A stretch of 64,000 nt of DNA from Hawksworthiomyces lignivorus (Eukaryota > Ascomycota > Sordariomycetes > Ophiostomatales > Ophiostomataceae): NCBI GenBank assembly GCA_002917075.1, contig NTMA01000013.1:1-64000 (forward strand), given 5' to 3'. This document shows positions 50,722-62,341 of the stretch, piece by piece. Each line of letters opens with the position of its first letter. The first letter of the stretch is position 1. Below the pieces are notes generated by a model. That model was not told the origin of the DNA. It did no database searches and worked only from the letters and a program-made list of their open reading frames with translations. Made by a program: the position numbers and the translations under genes.

Positions 50722-53706
50722 ATCGTGGAGCAGGTTGGAAAGTGAAAAAAAAAAAAAAAAATGAAAGTAAAAATTTATTATTTTATCCAAACGAGTGAAG
50801 GAATCAAGTGGTTGTTGGTGGCTGCTCCAGATCAAACGACTACTAACCAGGAAAGAGGCTGGACCTTTTATAGACGACCAACAAGGCCACAGAATGTTAG
50901 ATATCTCCCTATTCACACATCGCGTCCCATACGGCCACGATGAAGAATGAAAGCGGCGTGCCATGACTACCCTTCACAGATAGAGCACATGCCAACCTAT
51001 TCAGATTCCTACCCCCATGCTGGCCATTCTTTGTGTAAATTGGCTTTGTTCCTTAGACAAGTCAAAATATCGACTAATGCCAAGGAGGCAAGGAGAATGC
51101 CTTTGTTCGGAGTGTCATCATCCCAGGGAGGCTAGATGGCGATGTTGATGTTCCGTACGTAGGACCGCCTAGGTAGGATCATCATGAGATGCACATAGAG
51201 ACGACCGCAGCGAGCTTGACTGGACGTGTCTCTAGCTATCCCTGTTGTTACCTATACTTGTGCGAGAACTCTTCAGAAGTCACGAAAGCGCGAGACAAGG
51301 GGTCCGACGTAACAAAGACAACTGGGCCAATTTCTATGCGTACCCAGTCCGTCCCTAGAGCGAATCCGGGTGCCCGAGAACCTCGAAGCTGAGACAGAAA
51401 GCTATTACAAAGGAACTAGCTATAATACAGCCGACTAGTCCTCTAGAATGAAGAACAAGCAGCTAAGCGCACTAGGTAGAGAGCGTACCAGCACTGGACA
51501 GTTCGATGCCGTGGAGATTGTAGAATCATTAGCAGACTGTGTAGTAAGCTCTAAGGCAGAGAAGGCAGGAGGGAATACCTGTATGATTTAACTTGCTCGT
51601 ATTCAAACTCGAACTAAGCATAAGGGCATGTTTTCTCTGTCTCGGCTCTAGTCCTCGGACCACACGGCTTAGCAATCACAATGCCTAGTTGTCCCTACAG
51701 ATCCTATCGCGTACACAAACCAGCGAACATGTCTATCAGAAACATTTTCCGGATCCAGTAAGCATATGGGAAGTCAGGAGCAGAGTATAATCATATTACA
51801 CGTCTAGGGATGTACATGTTATAGAATAGTCAGCGTTCAAAATTTTCAAAATCTCTCTACAAATTTCTAGGTCGCGCCTAGACAAATTCACAAGCACCTC
51901 CTTAAACAAAGCAGTTCCGCGACTAGTTGTACCCGTGAACAACTTGATGATTATACGATACGATGTCTTTCATATATTATATTTCTTTTGCCCAAGGGAT
52001 CAATATGACCTTCATTTCTTATCTGTCCGCATCTAACTCTCGCTCTCTGAAGCATGAGTTAGTGCTGTTATTAGACGACTCCCCTTGCCTCTGAAAAACC
52101 TTCTATATCATTCACCTTCTAGCAACCACTAGGAATATATGTCTTCTCTCTATAAATACCGAGTGTTAGAAAAAACGCACACAAAGGGGGGATGTGCAAC
52201 GATGGGGGCAATCGGCCGTGCTCCACTGGTAATCAACTATGAGCGAATACAAGTGCCATATACGACTCTAGGAGGATTACGAACATTTTCCTCTAAGCGT
52301 TTTGAGAAAGATGAGACCAGCAGCACGCTGATGCCCAGTCTTTGTCCGGTTTCGGTGGGACCAATTTCAAAGCCTGTCCAGAAAAGGGGCTCCAGACAGG
52401 CCGACCAGTCTTATTCCGCTGAAACCGCCAACCCAACTAGTCATAATTTCGACGAAGATTCTTTCTAATTGTGAAGACGAGCCTCTCAATGTGAAGTTGG
52501 AATGCTGTATTATAAGCTGGCTACTTTCGAAAGTCTTAGCAGGTTTTTTTCATTTCTTCTTTCACTTTTTATATTTCTTTGTCGTGTTTTGCCTCCACTA
52601 TCCCTGACTTCGTAAAGATATCTTCATAGATGAATGTACGTGATACATCACATCTGATGGTTAGGGGTGTGAGGGGATCACCCAGATGCTGCTCCTCGGC
52701 CGGCGTGGCATGAATGCGCCGTCCCATTCACTGGCCCATGAGAAACCGCAATTTCGTCAGCGACTAGCATGAACCTCTATCCACCGGCAACATAAAGAAT
52801 CTAGTTTACATCGGACGGCCAGTCCACACCCAGTTAGCCTTCAAAAAGATGAGATACAAGGCATGCACGCATAGAAGTGACATGGACAAAGTCTCGGTCA
52901 TACTAATCAAAGGGGCTCTCGAAACTCTCGTCTCACTGTCCAAATAGAGCAGTACGGCTACGTAATTTTTATAGAAACGATATCGCTGGTCTAAGCTAGA
53001 GGTACCAGGCGGAAGTTAAGATTTTCGTAGTCAGTCTAAGGTATCCTTTTGAAAATTTTCATCTAATAGCCTCCAAACCAAGCGTAAGCAATGAATATGC
53101 GCCAAGAAAATAGTCAAATCTCTGGACTGCTACCTCTATGTGGTAATGCATTTGTCTCCCGAACTTGCCACAACGAGGTATTTCTCGTACATACTTGACT
53201 GGCTAGCGAAGACTATTTGCAGGGTCAGCTGCTTTTCCGATAGAGTTTCCCGGACCAATAACTGGATCTAAAGCCGTGAAATGCTCTTCACCTTACGATA
53301 ACAGAATCTGAGAGGAGGTAAAAGTTAGATTTTTTTTGTGTCGTGTATGATCTATGGCGATGTAAACAATGTAGCTAGGGGTGGCAAAGTAGTTAATCAC
53401 TAACTAGGGGGTGTTATTTCGTAAACAAGACAAATACATGAGCAGGTGAGTGAAAATTACACTCGCATACCCCCGCACCATACAACGACGATCCTCTCAT
53501 GTCTTTGTTCTCCTTAATGCATAGCACGGTGTGTCTCCCACCAATTTCAGACAGGTCATTTTTCGCTGCTGAGTTACCTCGCTTCCCAAGACAGTCAGCA
53601 GTATATAAGTTAAACTGTAATATTGAACCGATTACTGGTCATCTACAAAGACCAAAAAAAGAATGGCGACAGAACAGCAAAGGAAAAAGACAAAAAGACG
53701 AAGAAA
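50722..53706. other. Gene-poor region, nothing firmly recognised
   Basis: About 3 kb of mixed to AT-rich DNA without recognised genes. The longest ORF, 52139-52468 (109 codons, plus), ends in a Ser/Asn/Asp-rich tail and could be a small hypothetical protein, but it lacks any motif or clear promoter. Poly-A and poly-T tracts at 50744-50761 and near 52545. Confidence 0.45.
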
Positions 53707-53792
53707 TGGTCCCGGAGGGGCTCGAACCCTCGACTTTCGCATGTATTCGTAGAATATTAGTACGATGCGCTAACCAACTGCACCACGGAACC
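53707..53792 (-). tRNA. tRNA-Ile (anticodon AAT) with 12-nt intron
   Basis: Minus strand. Acceptor stem GGTTCCG/CGGGACC (one G-T pair). D arm GTGC-AGTTGGTTA-GCGC. Anticodon stem TCGTA/TGCGA with loop CTAATA-A, the anticodon AAT being followed one base later by a 12-nt intron (ttctacgaatac). Variable loop AAGTC, T arm GAGGG-TTCGAGC-CCCTC, discriminator A. Internal A and B boxes are intact and a T5 terminator follows at about 53691-53697. CCA is not encoded, as in eukaryotes. Confidence 0.93.
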
Positions 53793-56052
53793 TATCTCAT
53801 TGGATTCTTCCGACATCGAGGTAGGGGCTGTGTGGACAGCGACAGCCAATGTAGCATCTTTAGCTGCGTACGAGTCTTGCATTCGTGTCCGTAAGCTACT
53901 GCTGAAGAATACCAACGTATAGCGAGACAAAGAAAGCAAGAACTATGGTTGAACATAGAAGGAATGTCATGAGCATCTGATAGAAATGTTGGTTTTCGGT
54001 GTAGAAGACGTACAGAAGCATAACCACTAGGATGTTAAATTTTAGACTGATCGCCGTGTTCTTGCTATTATCGCATCTTCATATCTAGGTCTACTTACTC
54101 TGTTTATTTCTTTCTGAGCCCTCCGTACTTTCTCTCTCTTCTAAACATACCTCAATTTCATCCAGAGCCATAGTTCCGCTAGTGAACAAAGAGACCAAAT
54201 AGTGTGGTAGGGTAACTGAAGATTCCAGTAGCAGTGACGATATTCTTAAGAAGCTACGTAGAGAAATGCTAAAATATGCGACAAATTTCTACTTGTGATT
54301 TTCTCGCGAAGCAGTGGCCACATACTGTGTAAAAGACGGCCAGCCAAGCAATATAAGAAGACGTTAGTGCAGTTCAAGTTTTAGACTAGAATGTGGATGG
54401 TGTTAAAAAAAAAATGATGTCTTGAGCCAATATTCTAATCTATGTATTTAAATGTACGTAAAAACATTTTGATTAGCTCTGCCGCACAGCCGCCCCTGCA
54501 GTCTACTGCTTGACTCATGTATTAGAAGAGGCTTGTGATAAGAAGCAAGAACTCGACCGTTTCGTACTGCACCGTGAAAGACAAAATAGGGAGCTCGTTT
54601 TATACCCTTTTGCCTAGACCTTGATTCTTTCTGTCATATATTCCATAGGCCATAGTTTATCTCGATCAGTGCCTTCTGAGATGGAGAACTAATAGATCAG
54701 CCGCAGGGGCGAGATCATAGGCGGCTAGTAAATGGTTATCAAAAACTCGACATTACTTGTAAACCGTTATTGATAATCTTGCACCGAAAATTCATTGAAC
54801 GTCACCGATGCGTCTAACGCGCAGGAGTTGTAACAATCCAGTGGAATGCCTTGATTTGCCTTTCCCATAGTAAGCAACGGCATACTATTTTAGGTGCTTG
54901 ATTTCATAGATCCAGAGTCGTTGGTTTTCTACGTGAGCTATCAGTTACTACTACCAGTCAGGTTTTTAGCTAGCATCGATGAAGACGCATAAGGTTCACG
55001 GCGACACGAGAGCTCATCTTAATGGCTACTATAATAAATTGGCGGACTCACAATTGCGTATATACATTAAGTATTTAGTTGAAATAAGCTTCTTTGAATA
55101 CCTACAGTTTTTTGAAGTTTGTGTATTTACTTTGATATGCTTGTTTCATTTTTGTTTTTCAAAAAGAAACAAAAAGACATTATCAAGTTATGGATTTCCA
55201 TTCTGTCTCCACAGATGGGTCATCCTTAGGGGTGAAGAATTAAAAGGGAGGAGGTTTCAAGAGAAATCTAGGCAAGCACCTACTCTACTTATCGAAAACC
55301 CCATAAAGACTACGCTTCATAAGATCAGCTTATTGACACTGTCCTGAGTTGTTAGCGGATGGAAAGCCCCGAAGCACATATGAAATCACACCTCTAAACA
55401 AACAGTCATTCTACTCTACAAATGAAAAGAAAAATGAAAAATAGCTATCAAGCCCTATAGCCTCTTTTGTCAGAAAACATACTGAATATCCATCCCATCA
55501 TATCAGCATGCACATGATACGTAGTAAAAGTTAGAGTTCTGCCATCCAATATAAGCACAGATTCCAATAACCGGTCTGCTACATAATAGGGGGTAGCGAA
55601 ATCAGAGCCCTGCATGAGTTGTCACATCCCAAGACAGCGGCCACGGAAAGTTTCTAGTTCTCCGATTTGTCTGATCACTCTTTTCTAGCCACACCGAGGT
55701 GCAGGCGCGCATAAGGGATCCGCGCTCATAAACGGCCCCTCGTATCGCGCAATTAGTTACATATAAATGTCTCACAATCCTGGAACCCACATACAGAACT
55801 AGTCTTCTATCAAACTTTTAATCCTCTATAGGGGTTGGCAGCTGCGCACTTGTCCCCTTTCAGTCACTGCCAGAAGCAAATACAAGATAAGGTGCTTTTC
55901 TTTGTACTTGATCATGGGACGTCAAGAATTAAATGACCATATTTCTTTTCTCATGTCTTGTGTCATTTAAATTTAAGCCTAGAATTTTCATTCTCACAAG
56001 AATTGGATTCTGTTATTTTTAGTCAACGTGGTCCTGTTCGACTACCAGTGAC
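53793..56052. other. AT-rich gene-poor region
   Basis: No intact gene. It contains the transposase relic at 54979-55347. Other ORFs are short and without motifs. Confidence 0.5.
54979..55347 (+). pseudogene. Relic of a Fot1/pogo-type (Tc1-mariner) transposase N-terminus
   Basis: A 122-codon frame still reads like the DNA-binding half of a fungal pogo-family transposase: AHLNGYYNKLADSQLRIYIK, YLVEISFFEYLQ, then after a degraded stretch HRWVILRGEELKGRR and LLIENPIKTTLHKI. In this family the order is HTH, a KLSxxQE...YI..L segment, a W-x-x-x-F-x-x-R-x-x-E-L-K element and an ENP motif before the DDE domain. The hydrophobic Phe/Leu/Ile excess is what C-to-T decay of Pro/Ser/Arg codons would give. 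The catalytic DDE part and inverted termini are not found, so it is dead. Confidence 0.5.
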
Positions 56053-57835
56053 CTAGATAATGTATCGAAAAGCAGGATGGTCTGAGCTCAACTCCTGCTC
56101 CTGCTCAGGCGTGAGGTTTTGCAAGCGGTAGTCGCGTTTTCCCTGTTCGCGTTGGCGGTTCTCCCATTGGCAATAAAGCCTTAGAATGACGGCCATGGCC
56201 CAGCTCCCAGCTAGTAATGCTAACATAATACTGTGCCCAATTCGATAGTTAGGAGCATCTTTGCTCAAATAAATCCATGGAGCGATGATGCCACTCAGAC
56301 TGCCAATACAGAAGATCGTGCCAGAAGCACTCGCACGCACTGTTGCTGTAGCGCAGTTGTTGATAGCCTAGTATAGTTCAGTCAGTCGATCATTCAGTAC
56401 ATGGCTTCAACGAATGCGAAGAAGAGCAAGCAACCCACCCATGTCAACCATACTGGGACCACAGCGTATAACCCAGAGCATGCCAAATAAACTCCACCAT
56501 ACTTCGCCCAAGGGCGATTGGGCGGAAGAATTATGAGCACCAAGAAGCCTACAATGGCAATAGGAGCGGCTAGTATTATGGCTAGCGACCGTTTGTTGTA
56601 GCGGTCTGAAAGCCAGCCAACAGCAATAGAAACGACGCATGCTGCGGCCTAGTTGAGACACTTGTTAGATTTTTATTGTATTAAGCCTAGACATGAATTC
56701 AGCATAGCTCACATATGGTCCCACCGACAGCAGCTGAGAGCTTGTCTTTGAATACCCCATTCCATTGATTATAGTAGGTGTGAAAACGCCAAGTGCGTTC
56801 TGAACCGTACTGCCGAGAAAATATTAGTTGAGTATAGAAATAGTAAAGGATTAAATTCACTCACTTTATCATGACGAATCCAAGGCTGCACCCAAGGACA
56901 TGAGGGCTCCTTAGTGCTTGTAAAACATGTTTCATTCTAGTATGACCACCTTCACTAGTACCTGCAGCGTCGGCTTTCATGCGATTGACAGCTGTGACCT
57001 TCTCTTCCTCATTGAGGAATCTTGCCGTTTCAGGCCCAGATGGTATCAAAAAGAACCCAGCAATAGCTATCGCAATCGAAATCAAACCCTAATCCTGTTA
57101 GATGATTGCCAATTAAACCAGGCTATCGCCAATACCCACTTCAAAGAGATATATATTACGCCAAGTTTTAATCAGGCCCCATTGCGGAATTTCAGAGAAT
57201 CCGATGGCGAGGAGTCCACCAAACGCTCCGCTAGAGCTTGCTGCAGAAATATAAATGCTTGTTCGAAAGCCCAACTCAGATCGCCGGTAGCTTTATTGTT
57301 AGTTCCTAGGTAAGTCATGATCAGGGCCAATCTAGACTTACAATTGGGACAGTACGTAGACTAATCCAGGAGAGACTCCGCCTTCAGATATTCCAAGCAC
57401 AAACCGAGCAGCATAAAGGCCTCCCGGGCTTTGGACCAACGACGTTAAAGTTGTGGTTAGGCCAAAGCAAAATATCAGGAAGGGCAAATATTTTCCTGCT
57501 CCAATTTTTTTGCACAAAATGTTCGACGGAATCTCGACTGCAGAACCGGTGATGAACGCCAGCATCACAGCAATGTTGTACCGAAGACCGCCGAGTCCGA
57601 CATCCCCCTCCATCCCCAAAAGCCTTGCGTTCCCAATATTAACACGGTCAATGAAATTGAAGAGATTAATAATAACAAAGAAGATAAGAATGTTAAGATC
57701 GAATTTTCTTAGCAGCCGAGGAATAATGCCATTGTCTACAAAAAGCGTCTCATGAGCGGCCAAGTCATTCTCAGAGTGCGAAGTTGCTGGCTCCTTTTCA
57801 TTAATTCCGCTTTCTAACGTTGTCATTCTTTCCAT
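56053..57835 (-). CDS. MFS permease, ACS family (second)
   Basis: A 496-aa anion:cation symporter-family transporter from six exons: 57835-57342, 57290-57140, 57088-56865, 56809-56713, 56648-56439 and 56367-56053. All introns are 51-71 nt GT-AG and phases close. Motifs: FNFIDRVNIGNARLLGMEGD in the first helix and loop, AVEIPSNILCKKIGAGKYLP, ARFVLGISEGGVSPGLVYVL, then FYRRSELGFR across intron 1, WGLIKTWRNIYLFEGLISIA across intron 2, LIPSGPETARFLNEEEK in the central loop, and INNCATATVRASAS late. These match nicotinate/pantothenate/allantoate-type permeases. It is more diverged in codon use and AT content than the permease at 2193, with which it shares only family-level identity. Substrate unknown. 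Confidence 0.88.
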
Positions 57836-58562
57836 CGTGTAGGTTGCAAATATGGTCTCTGTGTTCTTCAAATCTAAAGAGACTCAAGCGAAGGAACAAA
57901 AGTTGTTTCGAGTGCCGCGTTAATTACAAAAGATGGAGACGGAGGCAAATAGGATGCCAGACTTATATATCTACGCTTTAGTCTCTGCGTATGGTCAACA
58001 AGCAAGAGCCATTCAGATAATAGCTTCAAAGTATATTGTAACTTGTCGGAGCGATGGTGGAAAGTTTGAGTACTTTACAGCGCAAAGAGACGAAACTCGT
58101 TTGCCAAGTCGATTGTTCGGCCCGGTCGGCCTTGGAATTTTTGGGATATTATGGGAAATTTGCTGGCTTGGATAGGTTCTTGGCATTGCATGAGCTTTGA
58201 TTTCACCAAAGAAAAACATGAGCAGGAAGTAGCGTAAAAAGGGAGAGGAGACAGGAAAATGAAAAAGAAGAATAAGAATGAGAAACCCATTTTTCATGAT
58301 TTTAAATGATTGAATTTTTTTTGCGGATAGCTATTAATATCTTCAGAAAAGTTCACATAGCATCACCAACAAGGCGACTTTACTTGCAAAGCCTTCATAT
58401 AGATGAATTACATTCTTTCAAGATAGCTAAGCCATAGTTTGAAAGCAGAGGGTTAACGACAACTAGCGATCTTCTACAGACCATGCAAAGACAAACATTA
58501 TATTCTGCGCCAAATCTCGCTGCCGTGCCTTAAAAATCTTAGCCAGCCGCCATTGCTGCTCT
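57836..58562. other. Intergenic, nothing recognised
   Basis: Upstream of the ACS permease and downstream of the GTPase gene; AT-rich with short ORFs on both strands, no motif seen. Confidence 0.45.
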
Positions 58563-61486
58563 TTAATAGTAGCCCCATTGTCGATCTTCAAAATTGTTAT
58601 ATCGCTGGTAAACTGGAGACGGCGCTTCATACCGGTATACTGGAGAGGGTGCTTCATACCGGTATACTGGAGACGGCGCTTCATACCTCTGGAAAACCGG
58701 AGAAGGTGCTTCATACTGGAAAAATGAAGGCGGCGCTTCATACCTCTGGAAAACTGGAGATGGCGCTTCGTATCGCTGGAAAACTGGAGATGGTGCCTCG
58801 TATTGCTGGTAAACTGGAGAAGGCGGTTGGTAGATTGGAGAAGGCGCCCTGTAAACTGGGGAGGGTGCCCTGTATACCGGAGAAGGTGCCCTATATACAG
58901 GAGAAGGTGCCCTATATACAGGAGAAGGTGCCCTGTAAACTGGGGAAGGCGGCTGATAAACTGGAGAGGGTGCCCTGTAAACTGGAGAGGGTGCCCTGTA
59001 AACTGGGGAAGGCGGCTGATAAACTGGAGAGGGCGCCTCATACCGCTGAAAAACAGGAGACGGTGCTTCATACTGCTGGGGAACCGGAGATGGTGCCCTG
59101 TGAACTGGAGAAGGCGACCGGTAAATTGGGGAAGGCGGTTGATAAACCGGAGAAGGCGCTTCATACCGTTGGAGAACTGAAAATGGCGACTCATATCGCT
59201 GAAAAACTGGGGGTGACGCTTCGTACTGCTGGAAAACTGGGGATGGCGATTCATATCGCTGGAAAGCTGGAGAAGGTGCCTGATACTGCTGGAAAACTGG
59301 AGGTGTCTCATACCGCTGGATAGCCGGAGGTGTCTCGTACCGTTGAATAGCTGGAGATGGCGCTTCATATCGCTGATTGTCCTCTCTAAGCGTCTGGAGG
59401 TCTACAAGAGTAACCTCCTCACGCTGCCCATAACCTACAAAAGTAGCCTCCTCGTCATTCAAAAGAACAGCCTCCTCATGTCGCTGGTAATGTACAAGAA
59501 CATCATCCTCATGATCAACAAGGACAGCCTCTTCGTGACTCTGGAAGTCTATAAGAGTAGCATCCTCATACTGCCGAGAATCCATAAGAGCAGCCTCTTC
59601 GTGTTGCTGGTATACTGTAAGAGCAGGTTCCACACGTGGCTCGAAATTTATGAGAGCATCCTGATCATGCTGCTCATGACTTGCAAGAGTAGCCTCCTCA
59701 TGATGCTGGTAAAGCGCTAAAGCAGTCTCGTCGCGTGGTTCGAAACTTACGAGGACAACCGCGTCATCCCGCTCGTCGTTTGCAATGGGAGTCTCTTCAC
59801 GTGGCCCAAAGTCTATGAGGGCAACCTCATTATTCTGTTCATACTCTGCAAGAGCAGTCTCCGCACGTTGCGAGCGATTTGCAAGAACAGGCTCCTCTCG
59901 CCGCTGTTCATTGGCAAGAACAGCTGGCCAAACCCATTGTCCTAACGTGTTCACCCAAGATTCTGGCTGCATTGGCTGTCCCTCTGGGCTTCCCTGACCC
60001 AGAATGGGAGGCTGTGGTTGTCTCTGTTGTGCTTGGGCTAGGCGCCGCTCGTCTGCCTGCATTTTCAGCTCCTCCCTCCTTTCCTGCCTGAGCTGTCTCA
60101 TCGTCTCCTCATGCTCCTGCCGTTCTATCCTTGCGTCTTCCTGGTCCTGTCTCAGCCTCTCCCTCTCCGCCGCCATTGTGCGGTTTACATCCTGCTCCAT
60201 CTCTTGCTTCTTCTTCTGAATCCTCTCCTTCTGTCTCTTCTCATGCTCTCTGAGCTCCACATCAAAGCGCTGCTTCTCCTCCTGCATCTTCCTCTCCATT
60301 TCTTGCTCTCGCAACTCGATCTCACTACGCTGTAGCCGCGCTGCGGCCGTGTCGCGGATGCCAACACCCCGGTTGACAATCTCGTCCTGCGCCTCAAGGA
60401 CGACTGTCTGGGCCGTCGAGACCATCTCGAGCAGCCGCAACCCTGACTGCTGGTTGTTGTAGAGGCGAGCGATCTGAGCACCCCGGGCCAGCATGCCCGC
60501 CCAGAAGTTAGGATTCAGCATCAGCTCCTCCTCGCGCCGGTCCGCGAGATCGCTGGGAAACTGCTCCCAAAAGGTCGTAGCTAGGACCACGTTCTTGAAC
60601 GCGGCTTCACCAACCAACTCGCGAAACATGCGCATGTTCTTCAGGGCGGAGCCTGCCATGCGCGTATCGGTGATGCGGTGGAGGTAAATGGCGCCGCTCA
60701 GCCTCTGACCTGAGAGCATAGAATCCCGGAGCCAGGTGAGCAGCTCTTCGGTGACATCTTGGTCTGTGCGATGCGTATCATCGAAGCCCGGCGTATCGAC
60801 GAGGACATAGTGCGTATTGTTATGAACGAGTTCGTATGACTGAATTTCGGCGGTGGCTTTTTTTTTTTTAAAAAAAATTAATGTTATGACGATGCTTGAA
60901 GCCAAATAGTCTCGAGCTATATCCGCTTACCAGAAGAAAGGTTTCCACCGACGACGATATCTTGGCATCCGGTAATGTTTTTAATAAATGTGCTTTTCCC
61001 TGTTCCTGTCACGCCCATCACTGCGATAATGACAGGGTTTCCATCTCGAGGAGCGCATTGATCTTCACCATCTACTTGTGAAGGAATTTCAAAAGAATTT
61101 CGATCTGGATTTTGCTGTTCCATTTGTGAAGATGTTTCAAAGGGATTTTGGCCTTGCCTAAGCTGCTCTTGCGAGGGGATTTCAAATAGATACTGACTGG
61201 GATTATGCTGTGCTTGAGAAGTATTTTCTAACGAATTTCTTCTATGGTTATTTTGCACTGGCGATAAAATCTCTGAGTATCGAGGAACGTATTGACCTCC
61301 GCTCTGTGCATCTGGAGAAATTCGGAAGAGATCTCGACTTCGGTTTTGTTGTGGCTGTGAGGAAGTCCAAAAGGGGTTCGAATTTGGATTCTGCTGCGTT
61401 TGTGCGGGGACTTCAAAGGCGTCTTGACGTTGCTTTTGCTTGACCGTCAAGTACCTGAAGGTTCCAAGTATGTCTGAAAACTTCAT
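58563..61486 (-). CDS. P-loop GTPase with coiled coil and CTD-like proline heptad tail
   Basis: A 949-aa protein from two exons (61486-60931 and 60856-58563); the intron (74 nt) splits the G domain at LSS-A-TAEIQ and ends in a long A-run before AG. The ATG at 61486 (MKFSDILGTF) is the first in frame. Residues 1-150 are Gln/Asn/Ser-rich and repetitive (FEIPSQ, FETSSQ). The G domain follows: G1 GVTGTGKST (158-166), G3 DTPGFDDT (206-213), then SGAIYLHRITDTRMAGSALK; the G4 position reads LATTFWEQ instead of TKxD. This pattern is a fungal AIG1/GIMAP-like GTPase group. A charged coiled coil (QEMERKMQEEKQRFDVELRE) runs about 315-450. Degenerate HEEATL-type repeats follow, and about thirty APSPVYR-type heptads fill the last 250 residues. 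Paralog and divergent neighbour of the gene at 62342. Confidence 0.83.
58600..59390 (-). repeat. Tandem 21-nt repeats coding proline-rich heptads
   Basis: Around thirty 21-33 nt units encode APSPVYR, PPSPVYQ and APSPVFQRYE variants in the C-terminus of the GTPase. The uniform core at about 58820-59030 is the most homogeneous. The opposite strand is also open through the array because the unit length is a multiple of three. Confidence 0.85.
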
Positions 61487-62341
61487 TCTAAGTGACCCCA
61501 ACGACAGGTGATTCTATTTTCTTGTAGTTTTTACGTTTGATTCTTGAAAAACAACCGCAAAAATATCGAAATTTAGCAATATACCTTAACAAATTTTTCA
61601 CAATGCAACGATGTCAATGTATGGGTATCTAAAGAGTGTAAATGCAGCGAGCTTGAGAAGGGTCCTCCTTATCACACCAGCTACCAGTAATATCCCCCTC
61701 GAGCCGCCTATGGCACTCTGCTGAAAAATGCGCTATATATCAGATGATAGCCATGTACAGCCTGACGGTAACTTAGGGGCAACTATGCTGGAAGCCATGG
61801 AGCCTTCGTTGAGTCCATCGTGAACCCGTACTTCTTGCCAACCAACAATCAAAAATAAGTTACGATTCAAAAGCTGGACAAGCATACCTGCCAATCGCAT
61901 ACCTCTCTTTTGTCAGCGTGGCCGACAAAATAACGCCATTCGTTTTGTGTCCATGGTACTACACGCATGACATCAACGCCCGGCATAAGTTTAAAGATAG
62001 CAAAACATTGCGCGTCCATAGGGCAAACCGCTTTTCAGCCTCAGCATGCCACCCTCTTTAACCGATTCGGGCAAGATGGGGGAATGCTGCCTCGTCAGGC
62101 TCTCTGGCAGCTAATGCTCCCCCACAATAATAGCGCAAGCAACAGAGCAACTATGCGCGCAGGAGCACAAACTCGTTGGTAGCCTAGCATATAAGCCGAT
62201 GTTGCATCTGTTCTTTGTAAGAGGCAAAAATGTAGCTATCATCTTCATGCCACTTCTCTGGTTTCAAGAAAACACAGCTTGTTACAAATAATCGCTAGCC
62301 AACGTGTTTGCCTCTAGCAGGTATCTGTTCCACAGTTTGCT
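61487..62341. promoter_or_regulatory. Divergent promoter between the two GTPase paralogs
   Basis: 855 nt shared by two oppositely transcribed paralogs. No further gene is recognised (the 71-codon ORF at 61967-62182 lacks features). No obvious TATA box or repeated operator was found by eye. Confidence 0.4.

Noticed and set aside
58553..59323. 256-codon plus-strand ORF through the heptad repeats
   Set aside because: Repeat unit length is a multiple of three, so all frames stay open; the minus frame continues from the GTPase domain.
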